Below are positions 17,893-27,720 of a stretch of 64,000 nt of DNA, one piece after another. Position 1 is the first letter of the stretch; the number at the start of each line of letters is the position of its first letter. Origin of the DNA: Staphylococcus felis (GTDB taxonomy: Bacteria > Bacillota > Bacilli > Staphylococcales > Staphylococcaceae); the NCBI RefSeq assembly GCF_003012915.1, contig NZ_CP027770.1:2232001-2296000 (forward strand). The letters run 5' to 3'. A program made the position numbers and the translations under genes. The notes beneath the pieces were generated by a model. That model searched no databases. It was not told the DNA's origin and was given only the letters and a program-made list of their open reading frames with translations.

Positions 17893-18927
17893 TTACCTTT
17901 TTGTATATGCATGGACAAATTGAGCAACACGTCGTAATGTTTCTGGTTGTACTTCAGGAAATACGCCATGTCCCAAATTAAAAATATGTTGTCCATGACG
18001 CTGCCCTTGATCAAGAATGCCTTTTATTCTTTTTTCAATGACGTCCCAAGGCGCTAGTAAAATACTTGGATCTAAATTACCTTGTATTGTTTTTGTAACC
18101 CCTTTTGAGTGAGCTTCATCAATTGACATTCTCCAATCTAAGCCAAGTACGTCAATCGGTAGTGCATTCCATGATTGAATTAAATGGCTTGCACCTACTC
18201 CAAATAAAATCACAGGTACATCTAATTGCTTTATACCTTTGACGAGCTTTTCCATGCATGGTTTTACATAGTAGTCATAATCGGATTGGTTTAGTGCTCC
18301 TCCCCATGAATCAAATATTTGAATGAGTTGCGCACCTGCTTCAACTTGTGCACCGACATATGTGATGGACATCTCTGCAAGGGTATCCATTAATTTAAAC
18401 CATGTCGTTTCATCACTATACATCAATGCCTTGGTATAATTATAATTTTTCGATGGTCCCCCTTCTATCATATAACTTGCTAATGTAAATGGCGCGCCAG
18501 TAAAGCCAATTAGAGGAACATTGAGCTTTTCTTTTGTTAATAATTTAATCGTATCTAAGACAAAAGGAACGTCACGTTTAGGATCTATTTTCCCTAACTT
18601 TTCGACATCAGACAATTGTCGAATTGGATTAGCGATGACTGGACCGATACCCGACTTAATCTCTACATCTACCCCTATAGCTTTAAGTGGTGTCATAATA
18701 TCTTTATATAATACTGCTGCATCGGTATCATATTGTTGAACTGGTAATTCTGTAACATAAGCACATAATTCTGGTTGATGTGTGATATCAAAAAGGGAAT
18801 ATTTTTCTTTGAGTTTTCGATATTCAGGTTGAGAACGGCCAGCTTGTCTCATAAACCAAACCGGTGTGTGAGAAGTAGACTCTCCTTTAATTGTTTTTAA
18901 AATCGTATCATTAAAATTCGTGTTCAT
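17893..18927 (-). CDS. hemE: Uroporphyrinogen decarboxylase
   Basis: HemE removes four acetate carboxyls from uroporphyrinogen III to give coproporphyrinogen III. The signature [16 protein letters not shown] is at about 22-37 and [17 protein letters not shown] follows in the middle; 344 residues is the usual length. It is the first gene of the hem operon and stands back to back with traP, about 230 bp away. Confidence 0.97.
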   Translation of the reverse strand: MNTNFNDTILKTIKGESTSHTPVWFMRQAGRSQPEYRKLKEKYSLFDITHQPELCAYVTELPVQQYDTDAAVLYKDIMTPLKAIGVDVEIKSGIGPVIANPIRQLSDVEKLGKIDPKRDVPFVLDTIKLLTKEKLNVPLIGFTGAPFTLASYMIEGGPSKNYNYTKALMYSDETTWFKLMDTLAEMSITYVGAQVEAGAQLIQIFDSWGGALNQSDYDYYVKPCMEKLVKGIKQLDVPVILFGVGASHLIQSWNALPIDVLGLDWRMSIDEAHSKGVTKTIQGNLDPSILLAPWDVIEKRIKGILDQGQRHGQHIFNLGHGVFPEVQPETLRRVAQFVHAYTKR

Positions 18928-19161
18928 TTGCTCCTCCTTAAAGAATCATTCTATCCAAATATAACATATGTCGATAGCGATACTCATTTAAATCAGTCGT
19001 TGTCATCAAAATTTAAAAACTTAATATGAAAACATGCTGTGTCGAGCACTTACAATTGACAAAACTGATTAAATTTATTACCTTTTTTAATTATATAGGG
19101 TTATATTAAAGTAGTACTTTAAAAAACAACATATTATAATATGCTAAAGGAGGCTAACATC

Positions 19162-19689
19162 ATGAAACTATACACTACTTATGGTACTTATAACTATTTA
19201 CATCAAATTCAACTCAATCATACTGATCGTAATTTATTAATTTTTTCTGGAGACGATCAATCTATATTAATGGAAGAAACAACGAAAGAAACTATTTTTC
19301 AACAGCCTAATCATTATCGTGTATTGTCTCGAAGTGGTGAATTGTCGTCTAATGATTTTTTAGCTACTATTTCAATTCCTACTACGGATGACCATAAATA
19401 TCAACTTGAAAAAAAGCTAGAATCTTACTTACCGATTTTATCTGATTTTAAAGGGTATCATAGTTTCCGATTGTTAAAATCTATGAAATCAAATGTATAT
19501 AAAATCGCATTTGGATTTGATTCACGTTTATCATATGAAGAATTCAAAAAATCATCTTCTTTCCGAAATCATTTTTCTAAAGAAGCCGTTCGATCTTTAG
19601 CAGGTGCTTCATCTGTACATGCTTCATATCTAGAAAAATATTTTTATTCCATTGTAGAAGAAGATTCTGTTAACCAGATTGAAAATTAA
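19162..19689 (+). CDS. traP: TRAP / HmoB-like antibiotic-biosynthesis-monooxygenase-fold protein
   Basis: The 175-residue protein matches staphylococcal TRAP, once called a target of RNAIII-activating protein, by start (MKLYTTYGTYNYLHQ), length and place beside hemE. The C-terminal half is an ABM-type ferredoxin-like domain. The Bacillus relative HmoB (YhgC), encoded next to the same hem genes, is a heme-degrading monooxygenase. A role in heme turnover is therefore at least as likely as the old signalling role. The start is set by AAAGGAGG 7 bases before ATG 19162. Confidence 0.9.
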   Translation: MKLYTTYGTYNYLHQIQLNHTDRNLLIFSGDDQSILMEETTKETIFQQPNHYRVLSRSGELSSNDFLATISIPTTDDHKYQLEKKLESYLPILSDFKGYHSFRLLKSMKSNVYKIAFGFDSRLSYEEFKKSSSFRNHFSKEAVRSLAGASSVHASYLEKYFYSIVEEDSVNQIEN

Positions 19690-19694
19690 AAATA

Positions 19695-19787
19695 TTGATG
19701 ACCATCCCTTATGAAAACATCTCGAATTGAAAGACTTATAGATTGTTCGAGGATTAGTGACTCTTGTCTTTGAAAGGGAATCATCAA
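19695..19787. other. Multi-stem structured region after traP
   Basis: TTGATGA/TCATCAA closes a structure with TCCCTT/AAGGGA next and CTCGAA/TTCGAG inside; AAAGAC/GTCTTT is a competing pair. No T-run follows on the plus strand, so it is not a plain terminator. It fills most of the gap between traP and the group II intron. Confidence 0.45.
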
Positions 19788-19818
19788 AAATGAAATAGAA
19801 TCTAGGACATCAATCCCA

Positions 19819-21686
19819 ATCGAGTAGGAGAGTAGCCATTAATTGACTACTCGTCCTCTCACACCACCGAGCGTACGGTTCCGTACTCGGCGGTTCAATA
19901 TCTTGCGTAAGCCAACTCTGCAAGCTGGGTTAATGGTATCAGTCCCCACTTGTAGAGTTGTTTTGTTGTAAGTGCACGATGAACCTCGTGCGTGTTTGAT
20001 AGTCGCCAGTACTTTTTTCGAGACTGTGCGATTTTCATCGCACTTCTATGGTCAAGACCATATTGGCGCAACATCTTATACTTAGTTCTTACTCTTTTCC
20101 ACCGTTTAAGTATGAGTTGTCTAAGTCGGCGGTTTAACCAAGATTGCGTGTTTTCAATAAATTCTCTAATAAAACCTCTACCAAAGTAATTTATCCAGCC
20201 TCTCGTCACTTGGTTAATTTCAGTGATAATGTCTTTAAAGGTACCGGGTCTATTTCGTTTCGTTATTTTCCTTAAGACGCGTATTAAATTTCTTTTTGCT
20301 TCCGTAGTCGGTCTGAAACGACAAACCCCATTTACCTTGGTTATTAGACAACTCAAGAACTTTAAACGTGTGACTGCTCCTATTCTGCTTTTATCTTCAT
20401 TGACAGCCAACTTCAGTTGCTTTTCAATGAATTTCGTTACACTCATCATTACGCGTTCACCTGCACGTTTTGTCCGTACAAAGATGACAAAGTCATCTGC
20501 ATAGCGTACAAACCGGTGTCCACGCTTTTCGAGTTCTTTATCCAGTTCATGTAGATAGATATTACATAGTAAAGGAGAGATAACGCCCCCTTGTGGTGCA
20601 CCTATCTTTCTTTCTGCGACTTCGCCAGATAGGTCAATGGCACCTACTTGTAAACTTCTACGGATAAATGTTGAAATTGACTTATCTTGAACATGGCGTT
20701 CGAACAAATACATCAGCTTATCATGATTTAACATGTCAAAGCACTGTTTCAAATCACAATCCACGGCTATTTTATAGCCCTCTTCGTAGTAAATAGCGCA
20801 TTGCTTAAGTGCTGTTCCTGTGCTACGATTAGGTCTGAAACCATGGCTATGATTCGAAAATGTTCGGTCGATGCTGGGTTCAATCACTTGTTTAATCGCT
20901 TGTTGTATTACCCTGTCTCTAGCGACAGGGATACCAAGCACACGCATTTTCCCATTTGGTTTGGGAATTTGCACTTTTCGAACTGCTTGAGGTTGGTATG
21001 TGCCTTCAAGCAGTTTTTTCGTTATCTGTGAAAAGTACTGCGCAAAGTGAGCACGAAGTTCACTGACTTTCATGCCGTCAATTCCAGGAGCACCTTTGTT
21101 TTTCTTAACTTTCTTGATAGCTTTTTCTATGTTGTCTGGTCTTACAACAAGCTCCATCAATGATGGAGACTTACGATACATTTCTTTCATTTCACCTAAG
21201 ATTTACTGTACACACTTATGTATTCTTTTTTTTCGTTCCACTACTTATCCTTCCATAAGCTGCCGATTAAACCGTATTCTGTACGTCGTAAATCTATAAC
21301 CTCCAATCTTTACTTTGTATTGAATATTGTTCAGTCCTTCGGTACATTTTCCCTACTATGACTTCTGCTGACTTCTCATCATTCGTTGTTACTACGGTAG
21401 AGTACCGCTGATGAGACCTCCCCGGGTAAGATGTAACCTCTTTCCACTCATGCCACCGCATCATTTACTATATAGAACTCGGGTAGTATTGGACTTTATC
21501 TTGTTCTGCAGATTCATCCATTCTACATAGCCTTGTATGATGTTTCTGTTCGTCAGTGCGAGTGTTTGCGTCCGACTTCCTTCAGATTCCACTTCGCAAT
21601 GGACACCCTTGTCTTTCGCTAACAGTTCCTACTACCAAGCCTGTAACGGACTTTCACCGTCAAGATGTTACCCATGCCGGGCGCAC
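19819..21686 (-). mobile_element. Complete group II intron (bacterial class C-like)
   Basis: On the minus strand the intron begins GTGCGCCCGGCATGGGTAAC at 21686 and ends CTACTCGAT at 19819, 1868 bases in all. Domain V (CCGAGTACGG/CCGTACGCTCGG) is at about 19863-19896, directly after the stop of the encoded reverse transcriptase. Both ends are fixed by comparison with repeat copy 1: the flanks TACGCTATATTT and TGGGATTGATG join to restore the repeat. Insertion just 3' of a hairpin is the known habit of group IIC introns. Confidence 0.9.
19895..21190 (-). CDS. ltrA: Group II intron reverse transcriptase/maturase
   Basis: The 431-residue multifunctional protein helps its intron splice and reverse-transcribes it during retrohoming. 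Reverse transcriptase blocks are in order: KNKGAPGIDGM, IPKPNGKMRVLGIP, HGFRPNRST, DCDLKQCFD, GAPQGGVISPLLCNIYL, and the catalytic RYADDFVIF at about 225. A maturase (X) domain follows with TRGWINYFG. There is no HNH endonuclease at the end, as in class C types. The frame is intact, so the element may be mobile. Confidence 0.95.
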   Translation of the reverse strand: MKEMYRKSPSLMELVVRPDNIEKAIKKVKKNKGAPGIDGMKVSELRAHFAQYFSQITKKLLEGTYQPQAVRKVQIPKPNGKMRVLGIPVARDRVIQQAIKQVIEPSIDRTFSNHSHGFRPNRSTGTALKQCAIYYEEGYKIAVDCDLKQCFDMLNHDKLMYLFERHVQDKSISTFIRRSLQVGAIDLSGEVAERKIGAPQGGVISPLLCNIYLHELDKELEKRGHRFVRYADDFVIFVRTKRAGERVMMSVTKFIEKQLKLAVNEDKSRIGAVTRLKFLSCLITKVNGVCRFRPTTEAKRNLIRVLRKITKRNRPGTFKDIITEINQVTRGWINYFGRGFIREFIENTQSWLNRRLRQLILKRWKRVRTKYKMLRQYGLDHRSAMKIAQSRKKYWRLSNTHEVHRALTTKQLYKWGLIPLTQLAELAYARY

Positions 21687-21890
21687 AAATATAGCGTAGA
21701 GATGATTCATGATTGAATCACCTCTACGCTTTTCCTTTATCAATCATTCGTATTGTTTGGCTCGCATTTCCTAGGGGATGGGTCGAGCCGCGGTCTCGAC
21801 GCTCATCCTATTCCCTCAGGAGTCTCGCCAACAATACGACGTGATATACATGTAATTATACATTAAAATATTTTGAAAAAAGACACTTTG
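21687..21890 (-). repeat. Structured repeat, copy 2 (split by the intron)
   Basis: This is the reverse complement of 1209-1415 with scattered differences, including compensating changes in the GC-rich core. The last bases of the repeat (TGGGATTGATGTCC) resume at 19805-19818 on the other side of the intron. The hairpin GCGTAGAGGTGATTC/GAATCATCTCTACGC lies directly before the intron's 5' end. Confidence 0.8.
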
Positions 21891-21900
21891 GAACTTGTTG

Positions 21901-23115
21901 TTAGTCTTTTAATAAAGTTTCTTGGTATTTTAATTTTTTTATTGTACTCTTAACTGTTAAAATCCCGACAATAAAAAAGATTATAATCATGTAGAAATGA
22001 CTTATGTTCATTATTAAATAAATGATACTCAATACGATACTGATTATAACGACAACTTTATTTAAAAAGCTTTGATAGCCTTCTATGACTTTAACCTCTG
22101 AAACGGGCCATACTTGTGGCCACAAACTGTAAGCTTCTTGTGTATAAAATTGTGACATTTGTAAAATAATCATATACATTGCAAGGCCACCTATCACACT
22201 GCTCACAATAGGATGACTCAACCAAATCATTAATACAGCCGTAATCACAACCAATCTTAATGTAATATTAAATGCATCCTTACCTCGAAGGAAATTTCTA
22301 ACAAATAAAAATGGATACATATGGTGACTGTCGAAATGTTTGGGCGCTTTTAAAAATACATCTAAATATTTACGCCTTACTGCTGGTGCCATCATCCCTT
22401 TCACATCTGTAAACATATTTACAAATTTATAGTAGTTCATACGATGCTGTTGTGCTTGAGCAATCATTAAAGCCCAAGGAAAATGTTTTTTGGCGTTTAT
22501 ATTTTTTAATAATAAAATTAAAAGTATTGTAAAAACGATACTCCCAAAGCCAAAATAGCTTGATCCATCAATAATGACGTAAAACCCAGATAAATTTAAA
22601 ATAAATAAAACACCATTACACGACCAATTTTCAAGTCCATATAAGTACCATTCCCATCTTAAAAACAATCCGAGCAAAGGAAGTACTATTGCTAAAATAC
22701 ACACAATTACAAAGTTTGTGACTTGGTTCGGATGAATTGTATTTAATAACGGAAATATGATGATTAATAATATTATTTGTAGAGAAACACGAGCAAAATA
22801 GCTCATTACAATACTTTCTCGTATATATTGTTTCATTTCCTTTTCAAAAGGTAATAAGAAAAGTTGATCAGCATCTTCCAACAATGTTTTCAAAGGAAAA
22901 ATGGAAGATACAGACAAAGCTATGGAAACAATTAATGAATAATTAACACCGGATGGGACGTCTTTAAGCCACTGCCCATAGCCTAATATAAATGCTCCTA
23001 ACAAAATAGTTAAAAAGATAGCAAAATGACCATTAAAGATGAATTTATTGTAATAGTTTCTTTCTTTTCGTTGCGCTTTCAATCTCTTTTTAAATAATGC
23101 TTTTGATGTAATCAT
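21901..23115 (-). CDS. ecsB: ABC transporter permease EcsB
   Basis: The 404-residue membrane protein with about ten hydrophobic segments is the permease partner of EcsA. In Bacillus and staphylococci Ecs loss affects secretion, peptidases and competence; the transported substrate is unsettled. Its start overlaps the end of ecsA by four bases (23112-23115), so the pair is coupled. Confidence 0.92.
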   Translation of the reverse strand: MITSKALFKKRLKAQRKERNYYNKFIFNGHFAIFLTILLGAFILGYGQWLKDVPSGVNYSLIVSIALSVSSIFPLKTLLEDADQLFLLPFEKEMKQYIRESIVMSYFARVSLQIILLIIIFPLLNTIHPNQVTNFVIVCILAIVLPLLGLFLRWEWYLYGLENWSCNGVLFILNLSGFYVIIDGSSYFGFGSIVFTILLILLLKNINAKKHFPWALMIAQAQQHRMNYYKFVNMFTDVKGMMAPAVRRKYLDVFLKAPKHFDSHHMYPFLFVRNFLRGKDAFNITLRLVVITAVLMIWLSHPIVSSVIGGLAMYMIILQMSQFYTQEAYSLWPQVWPVSEVKVIEGYQSFLNKVVVIISIVLSIIYLIMNISHFYMIIIFFIVGILTVKSTIKKLKYQETLLKD

Positions 23116-23846
23116 GTCAATGAACGCTCTGTCACTTTAATATAAATTTCATCTAATGAACACTCTTGCATATTTGTTTGTTTCCGAAGCTCATCTAAAT
23201 TACCGAAAGCGACAATTTCACCATTATCTATTATCATAAAACGATCACAGTACTTTTCTGCAGTGGCCAAGATATGTGTACTCATTAATACTGTTTTGTT
23301 CTCATCTCTTTTAGACTTCATTAAATCTAACATCGATTGAATACCTAAAGGGTCAAGTCCTAGAAATGGTTCATCAATGATGTAAAGATCGGGTTCAACA
23401 ATAAAGGCACAAATAATCATGACCTTTTGTTTCATTCCTTTTGAAAAATGACTTGGAAATACATTGAGCTGATCGGATAACCTAAATACCTTTAATAATG
23501 GCTCCGCTCGATTCATAGCTGTTTCATATTCTATACCATAAGCCATGGCCGTCATTTCAATATGTTCTTTTAAAGTTAATGTATCATAAATAATTGGAGA
23601 TTCAGGAATATAAGATAAACGCTTACGATATTGATTAATGTCCTCATTAATATCTATATCTGAAATGGACATTTCACCTTGCATAGGCGTCAATAAACCT
23701 AGAATATGCTTAATTGTTGTACTTTTACCCGCACCATTAAGCCCAATTAATCCTACAATTTCACCTTTTTTAAGTTCAAAATTTAAATTTTTTATAACAG
23801 GTTTTTTTCCATAACCCCCTGTTAAATGTTTGACTTTCACAGTCAT
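23112..23846 (-). CDS. ecsA: ABC transporter ATPase EcsA
   Basis: The 244-residue ATPase energises EcsB. Walker A GLNGAGKST is at 35-43, the signature is the variant FSKGMKQK at 134-141, and Walker B is LYIIDEPFLGLDP near 154-166. The ATG at 23846 is used because GGAGGTG lies 8 bases before it; the upstream ATG of the frame is part of that ribosome site. It is back to back with hit. Confidence 0.95.
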   Translation of the reverse strand: MTVKVKHLTGGYGKKPVIKNLNFELKKGEIVGLIGLNGAGKSTTIKHILGLLTPMQGEMSISDIDINEDINQYRKRLSYIPESPIIYDTLTLKEHIEMTAMAYGIEYETAMNRAEPLLKVFRLSDQLNVFPSHFSKGMKQKVMIICAFIVEPDLYIIDEPFLGLDPLGIQSMLDLMKSKRDENKTVLMSTHILATAEKYCDRFMIIDNGEIVAFGNLDELRKQTNMQECSLDEIYIKVTERSLT

Positions 23847-24008
23847 GATTGACACCTCCATATCATCAATTTATTTTTTTAAATGACATACCATTATATT
23901 AAAGAACTCCATGACGAACTTCAATCAATATATTTTACAACAGTGACTCGTGCTTACTGCCTTAAACTCATGATATAATATAAAAAAACAAACAGGAGGC
24001 TATTTTTT

Positions 24009-24434
24009 ATGAGTGAAACAATTTTTTCTAAAATCATTAAAGGTGATATTCCTAGCTTCAAAATTTATGAAAATGAATATGTCTATGCCTTCTTAGATAT
24101 TTCTCAAGTATCAAAGGGCCATACACTTTTAATCCCTAAAAAACCATCTCCTAATATTTATGAAACAGATGCTGAAACAATGAAACATATTGGAGAAGCT
24201 TTACCTATCGTAGCCAATGCCATTAAAAAAGCATTCAATCCAGATGGTTTAAATATTATTCAAAACAACGGTGAATATGCATCCCAATCCGTTTTTCATA
24301 TTCACTTCCACCTTATTCCACGTTATGAAAATGATATTGATGGGTTTGGTTATCACTGGGAAACTCATGAGAATGACATAGATGATACTCAAAAAGAATC
24401 TATTGCCAAAACAATCACACAATATATAAAATAG
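24009..24434 (+). CDS. hit: HIT family protein (Hit)
   Basis: The 141-residue cytosolic protein has the histidine triad HIHFHLIPR with H97, H99 and H101. HIT proteins hydrolyse purine nucleoside phosphoramidates or dinucleotides. GGAGG precedes the ATG. It lies opposite ecsA, an arrangement shared with Bacillus. Confidence 0.95.
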   Translation: MSETIFSKIIKGDIPSFKIYENEYVYAFLDISQVSKGHTLLIPKKPSPNIYETDAETMKHIGEALPIVANAIKKAFNPDGLNIIQNNGEYASQSVFHIHFHLIPRYENDIDGFGYHWETHENDIDDTQKESIAKTITQYIK

Positions 24435-24497
24435 CTATATCGCATAAATTTATTGCATGTGGGTATATAATATTAAAATAGATTGAGGAGGAAAATT

Positions 24498-24854
24498 ATG
24501 AAAGCCTTACAAATTTCTTTAGGCGTTATTGCTGGCGTAGCAACAGGATTAGGCGTTGCACTAATGAAACGTGATCATCATGTACGCATTGATAACCCAA
24601 GACCTGAACGTCCTAAAACAAATCTAGAACAAGAGCTTGATACAATAAAACTTAATATTCAAGCTATTAAAGATTATACAACTCAAATCAAATCAGAAAG
24701 TCAATCATTTGGTAGTTCCATAGGTGATGAAGTTAAAACAATGATTGGTGAATTCAAAGCCGATATCGATCCTAACATTCAACGCTTACAAGGTCATATT
24801 GAGAATTTACAAAATCGCGGTGAAGAAATGACTCATTTCCCTTCTAATAAATAG
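24498..24854 (+). CDS. YtxH-like small membrane-anchored protein
   Basis: The 118-residue protein has an N-terminal hydrophobic segment (about 4-20, rich in G/A) followed by a polar, probably coiled-coil tail (about 40-115). This is the plan of YtxH/YhaH-type proteins next to hit in Bacillus. The ATG at 24498 follows GAGGAGG; the TTG five codons earlier is inside that site. Function is unknown. Confidence 0.7.
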   Translation: MKALQISLGVIAGVATGLGVALMKRDHHVRIDNPRPERPKTNLEQELDTIKLNIQAIKDYTTQIKSESQSFGSSIGDEVKTMIGEFKADIDPNIQRLQGHIENLQNRGEEMTHFPSNK

Positions 24855-24991
24855 GTTTTTACATGAATGCATAAGGTTTAATATAGTATCTTATGACTAT
24901 CATATTAATTCAATTCCTTGAATGATTAATTTAAAATCTATTTCTTTAATTATTCCTCGCGATTAATCAACGATAGATTATATACGCTTTT

Positions 24992-25046
24992 AGGGTGGGA
25001 CAATAAATCTACTAGGTCAAATAGATTTCTGTTCCACCCTTTTTTA
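24992..25046 (+). terminator. Terminator before hpr
   Basis: AGGGTGG pairs with CCACCCT, with inner AATCT/AGATT pairs, and is followed by TTTTTT. It ends the hit/ytxH-like unit. Confidence 0.75.
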
Positions 25047-25072
25047 TCGCTAGCTTAAGGAGGTATTCATCC

Positions 25073-25600
25073 ATGAATAATAAAGAACGCATTGAAACCA
25101 TGCTGTACACACAAAAAATCGCATTATTGTCAAAAATCATTTGGAAAAATGCCGAAAATGATTGGCAATATTGGCTCAAAAAATCTGGCATTACGATTAA
25201 CGAATACATGATATTAATAACTATCTATGCCAATGAGCGCATAACGATTACCGATATTTCCAAACAAGGTGTTATGCACGTATCAACAGCCTTTAACTTT
25301 GCCAAACGATTAGAACAACAAAATTTATTAGTTCTTGAGAAGGATGTTTATGACAAACGCAACACATTTTTAAAATTAACGCATGATGGAAAAGAATTTG
25401 TCGAACAAACCCTAAATCACTATGATGAGGAGTACAATTCAATTTATAAAGCGTCAAAAACGTTTGAAAAAGAAATGTTTCATCTTCCTCATTTTAGTGA
25501 TATGCACTATTTAGTTTCTAAACTTCATGGACGTCATTTTATTGACGAACTTCATATCTGTCATGAACAGATTAAAAATAAATTACTTGACGACATTTAG
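25073..25600 (+). CDS. hpr: MarR-family regulator Hpr/ScoC-like
   Basis: The 175-residue regulator has a winged helix-turn-helix (about 50-115, with DISKQGVMHVSTAFNFAKRLE as recognition part and DKRNTFLKLT as wing). It matches Bacillus Hpr/ScoC in length and in location between hit and prsA. ScoC represses protease and other transition-state genes; the staphylococcal role is less known. AAGGAGG stands before the ATG. Confidence 0.85.
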   Translation: MNNKERIETMLYTQKIALLSKIIWKNAENDWQYWLKKSGITINEYMILITIYANERITITDISKQGVMHVSTAFNFAKRLEQQNLLVLEKDVYDKRNTFLKLTHDGKEFVEQTLNHYDEEYNSIYKASKTFEKEMFHLPHFSDMHYLVSKLHGRHFIDELHICHEQIKNKLLDDI

Positions 25601-25651
25601 GTTCGGGGGGATAATACGATATATTAATGTAGAGATAAAGGAGTATGACTT

Positions 25652-26197
25652 ATGCTGAATTGCTTACGCTCAATTGATATACATTCTCGATTTGGATTAC
25701 CGCGTATCGCTTTTATAAGTTTTGTGACAGTTGTTATTACTTTCTTTATAAGTTTTGAATTATTTCACTTTAGTTCACGTGTTCCATTTACAGATCAACA
25801 TTTTATACTGTTTATTGTCTTAATGTTATTTTTATATCCTTTCCATAAATTAATTCACATCTTAATGGTATTACCTTACTTTAAATATTTGCGCATAACT
25901 AAATTGATTAAAACAAAATGGCTTCCACTGTACAATATATTTTTAGATAAACCCGTAAGTAAATTGTATTTTTGTATTTGTTTAATTATGCCACTCATTT
26001 TAATTACAGCGCTTTGTGTATACATTGCCCGCTTAATTCCTGAATATGGTCATTATTTTATGTTTTTATTATCTTTAAACGCAGGATACTCGGTAATGGA
26101 TCTTCTATATCTCAAGGTCATTGTTTTTTCAAGACAAGGTAAATACGTTGAAGAACATATTAATGGATTTGTACTATTAGAAAAAAATTATAAATAA
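25652..26197 (+). CDS. DUF3267-like multi-pass membrane protein
   Basis: The 181-residue protein has about four membrane helices. YPFHKLIHILMVLPYFKY near residues 66-83 resembles the zinc-protease-like HExxH region of DUF3267 proteins, but here it reads HKLIH. The catalytic glutamate is therefore missing and peptidase activity is doubtful. It follows hpr by about 50 bp on the same strand and ends before a hairpin terminator. Confidence 0.65.
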   Translation: MLNCLRSIDIHSRFGLPRIAFISFVTVVITFFISFELFHFSSRVPFTDQHFILFIVLMLFLYPFHKLIHILMVLPYFKYLRITKLIKTKWLPLYNIFLDKPVSKLYFCICLIMPLILITALCVYIARLIPEYGHYFMFLLSLNAGYSVMDLLYLKVIVFSRQGKYVEEHINGFVLLEKNYK

Positions 26198-26241
26198 ACT
26201 AAAATGAGTGAGCTGAGACATAGATATCAGTCATCGAAAAG

Positions 26242-26285
26242 CTTCGAGGTTTTCGTAAGCATTTACGAAAAATCTCGAAGTTTTT
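26242..26285 (+). terminator. Long hairpin terminator
   Basis: CTTCGAGGTTTTCGTAA pairs with TTTACGAAAAATCTCGAAG over a 3-base loop, followed by TTTTT. It ends the preceding membrane-protein gene. Confidence 0.85.
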
Positions 26286-26299
26286 CCTTTAATTATACT

Positions 26300-26480
26300 T
26301 AATGCCATAATCACAAAACCGAGTTCTCATTTTACCTTGTTTAATCCTCACACCAACATTCGATTGAATTCCATAAATCCAAATACAGGTTCTACATCAA
26401 ACATTTCTTTACTTGCAGATTCTTTGGGTTCATTTGCGCTTTAAAATATTCCCCATTATCATTTTCATGATTTTTTATTT
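26300..26480 (-). pseudogene. IS1182-family transposase remnant, second copy
   Basis: Minus-strand translation gives DVEPVFGFMEFNRMLV with frame breaks before the KVK-type tail, so it is the same C-terminal segment as at 10194-10515 but more decayed. Both copies share the A/T-rich stretch TTTTTTATTTGTTTTTGAAT at their upstream side. Confidence 0.6.
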
Positions 26481-26496
26481 GTTTTTGAATGATACG

Positions 26497-26613
26497 AAAG
26501 TGTCTTATTTTTTAACAATAATAGTAAATAATGACATGCATAAACAAGGAAGCGCTAAGACGTATTTTTATTAAACATCATCTTAGCGCCATTTATTTTG
26601 GGATTGATATCCC
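26497..26613 (+). repeat. Structured repeat, copy 3 (short form)
   Basis: It starts with AAAGTGTCTT plus a T-run and ends with a hairpin (GCGCTAAGA/TCTTAGCGC at 26552-26589) followed by ATTTTGGGATTGATATCCCAA-type sequence, as in copies 1 and 2. The GC-rich centre is missing and the hairpin sequence differs, so the stem is kept by structure and not by sequence. Confidence 0.6.
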
Positions 26614-26739
26614 AACCTCGCCTTTATCAATTATCACAAATCTCTCATTATTTAGTCTGATATTTTACCTTCAGCTTTGGTGTTCATCCAACGATGTGTT
26701 ATATTATGTGTGTTAATTTATAAAAAAGGAGTCGTCGCA

Positions 26740-27699
26740 ATGAATAAAGGCATCAAAAAAATCATTCTTCCATTAACTGCAAGTGCTGTTTTACTTGGAG
26801 CTTGTGGTAACAATACGCCAACTTCTGAAGATGAAACACTCATTTCTTCAAAAGCTGGTAACGTCAAAGTTGAAGACGTCATGAAAGAAATTGGTAATGA
26901 ACAAATTGCAAGTAATTCATTCAAAGTGTTACTAAATAAAATATTGCAAGACAAATATGGCGATAAAATTGACAGTAAAAGTATTGATAAGGAAGTAGAC
27001 AGTGAAGTTAAAAAGTATGGCGGTAAAGATCAATTTAATACTTTATTGAAACAACAAGGTCTAACTATGGATGAATATAAAGAGCAACGTAAAACGATAG
27101 AGTATCAAAAAGAGTTATTAAATGAAAAAGTAGACATTTCTGACAAAGAAATTAAAGATAATACTAAAAAAGCTTCACATATTTTAATTAAAGTTAAAGA
27201 AGACAAAAATGATAAAGAGGGCTTGTCTGACAAAGAAGCGAAAAAGAAAATTGAAGATATCAAAAAACAACTGGATAAAGACCCAAGTCAATTCGATAAA
27301 ATTGCTAAAAATGAATCAATGGACTCAAGTAAAGACAATAATGGTAGTTTAGGGTATGTGGTAAAAGGTCAAATGGTTGAACCTTTTGAAAAAGCATTAT
27401 TTAAACTAAAAGATGGCCAACTATCAGATGTTGTTAAAACGGACTATGGATACCATATTATCAGAGCGGATAAGCCAACAGATTTTAATAAAAAGAAATC
27501 ACAGTTAAAAGAAAAATTAATTCAAAATCAATTGCAAGAAAAACCAGAAATTTTGACAAATGCTTATAAAGATTTATTAGATGAATATAATGTTGACTAT
27601 AAAAATAGCGACATTAAAAAAGCTATAGAAGATAATATCCTCAACCCAGAAGCGTTAAAAAAACAAGCTTCTCAAGGTCAAAGTAATTTAGGTATGTAA
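26740..27699 (+). CDS. prsA: Foldase lipoprotein PrsA
   Basis: PrsA is a membrane-anchored peptidyl-prolyl isomerase that folds secreted proteins outside the cell. The 319-residue product has a lipoprotein signal with lipobox LLGAC (C22) and a parvulin domain at about 140-235 ([36 protein letters not shown]). The ATG at 26740 follows AAAAAGGAG by 8 bases. In S. aureus PrsA also supports oxacillin resistance and belongs to the VraSR response. Confidence 0.96.
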   Translation: MNKGIKKIILPLTASAVLLGACGNNTPTSEDETLISSKAGNVKVEDVMKEIGNEQIASNSFKVLLNKILQDKYGDKIDSKSIDKEVDSEVKKYGGKDQFNTLLKQQGLTMDEYKEQRKTIEYQKELLNEKVDISDKEIKDNTKKASHILIKVKEDKNDKEGLSDKEAKKKIEDIKKQLDKDPSQFDKIAKNESMDSSKDNNGSLGYVVKGQMVEPFEKALFKLKDGQLSDVVKTDYGYHIIRADKPTDFNKKKSQLKEKLIQNQLQEKPEILTNAYKDLLDEYNVDYKNSDIKKAIEDNILNPEALKKQASQGQSNLGM

Positions 27700-27720
27700 T
27701 TTTTAACAGTATTCAAAAAA

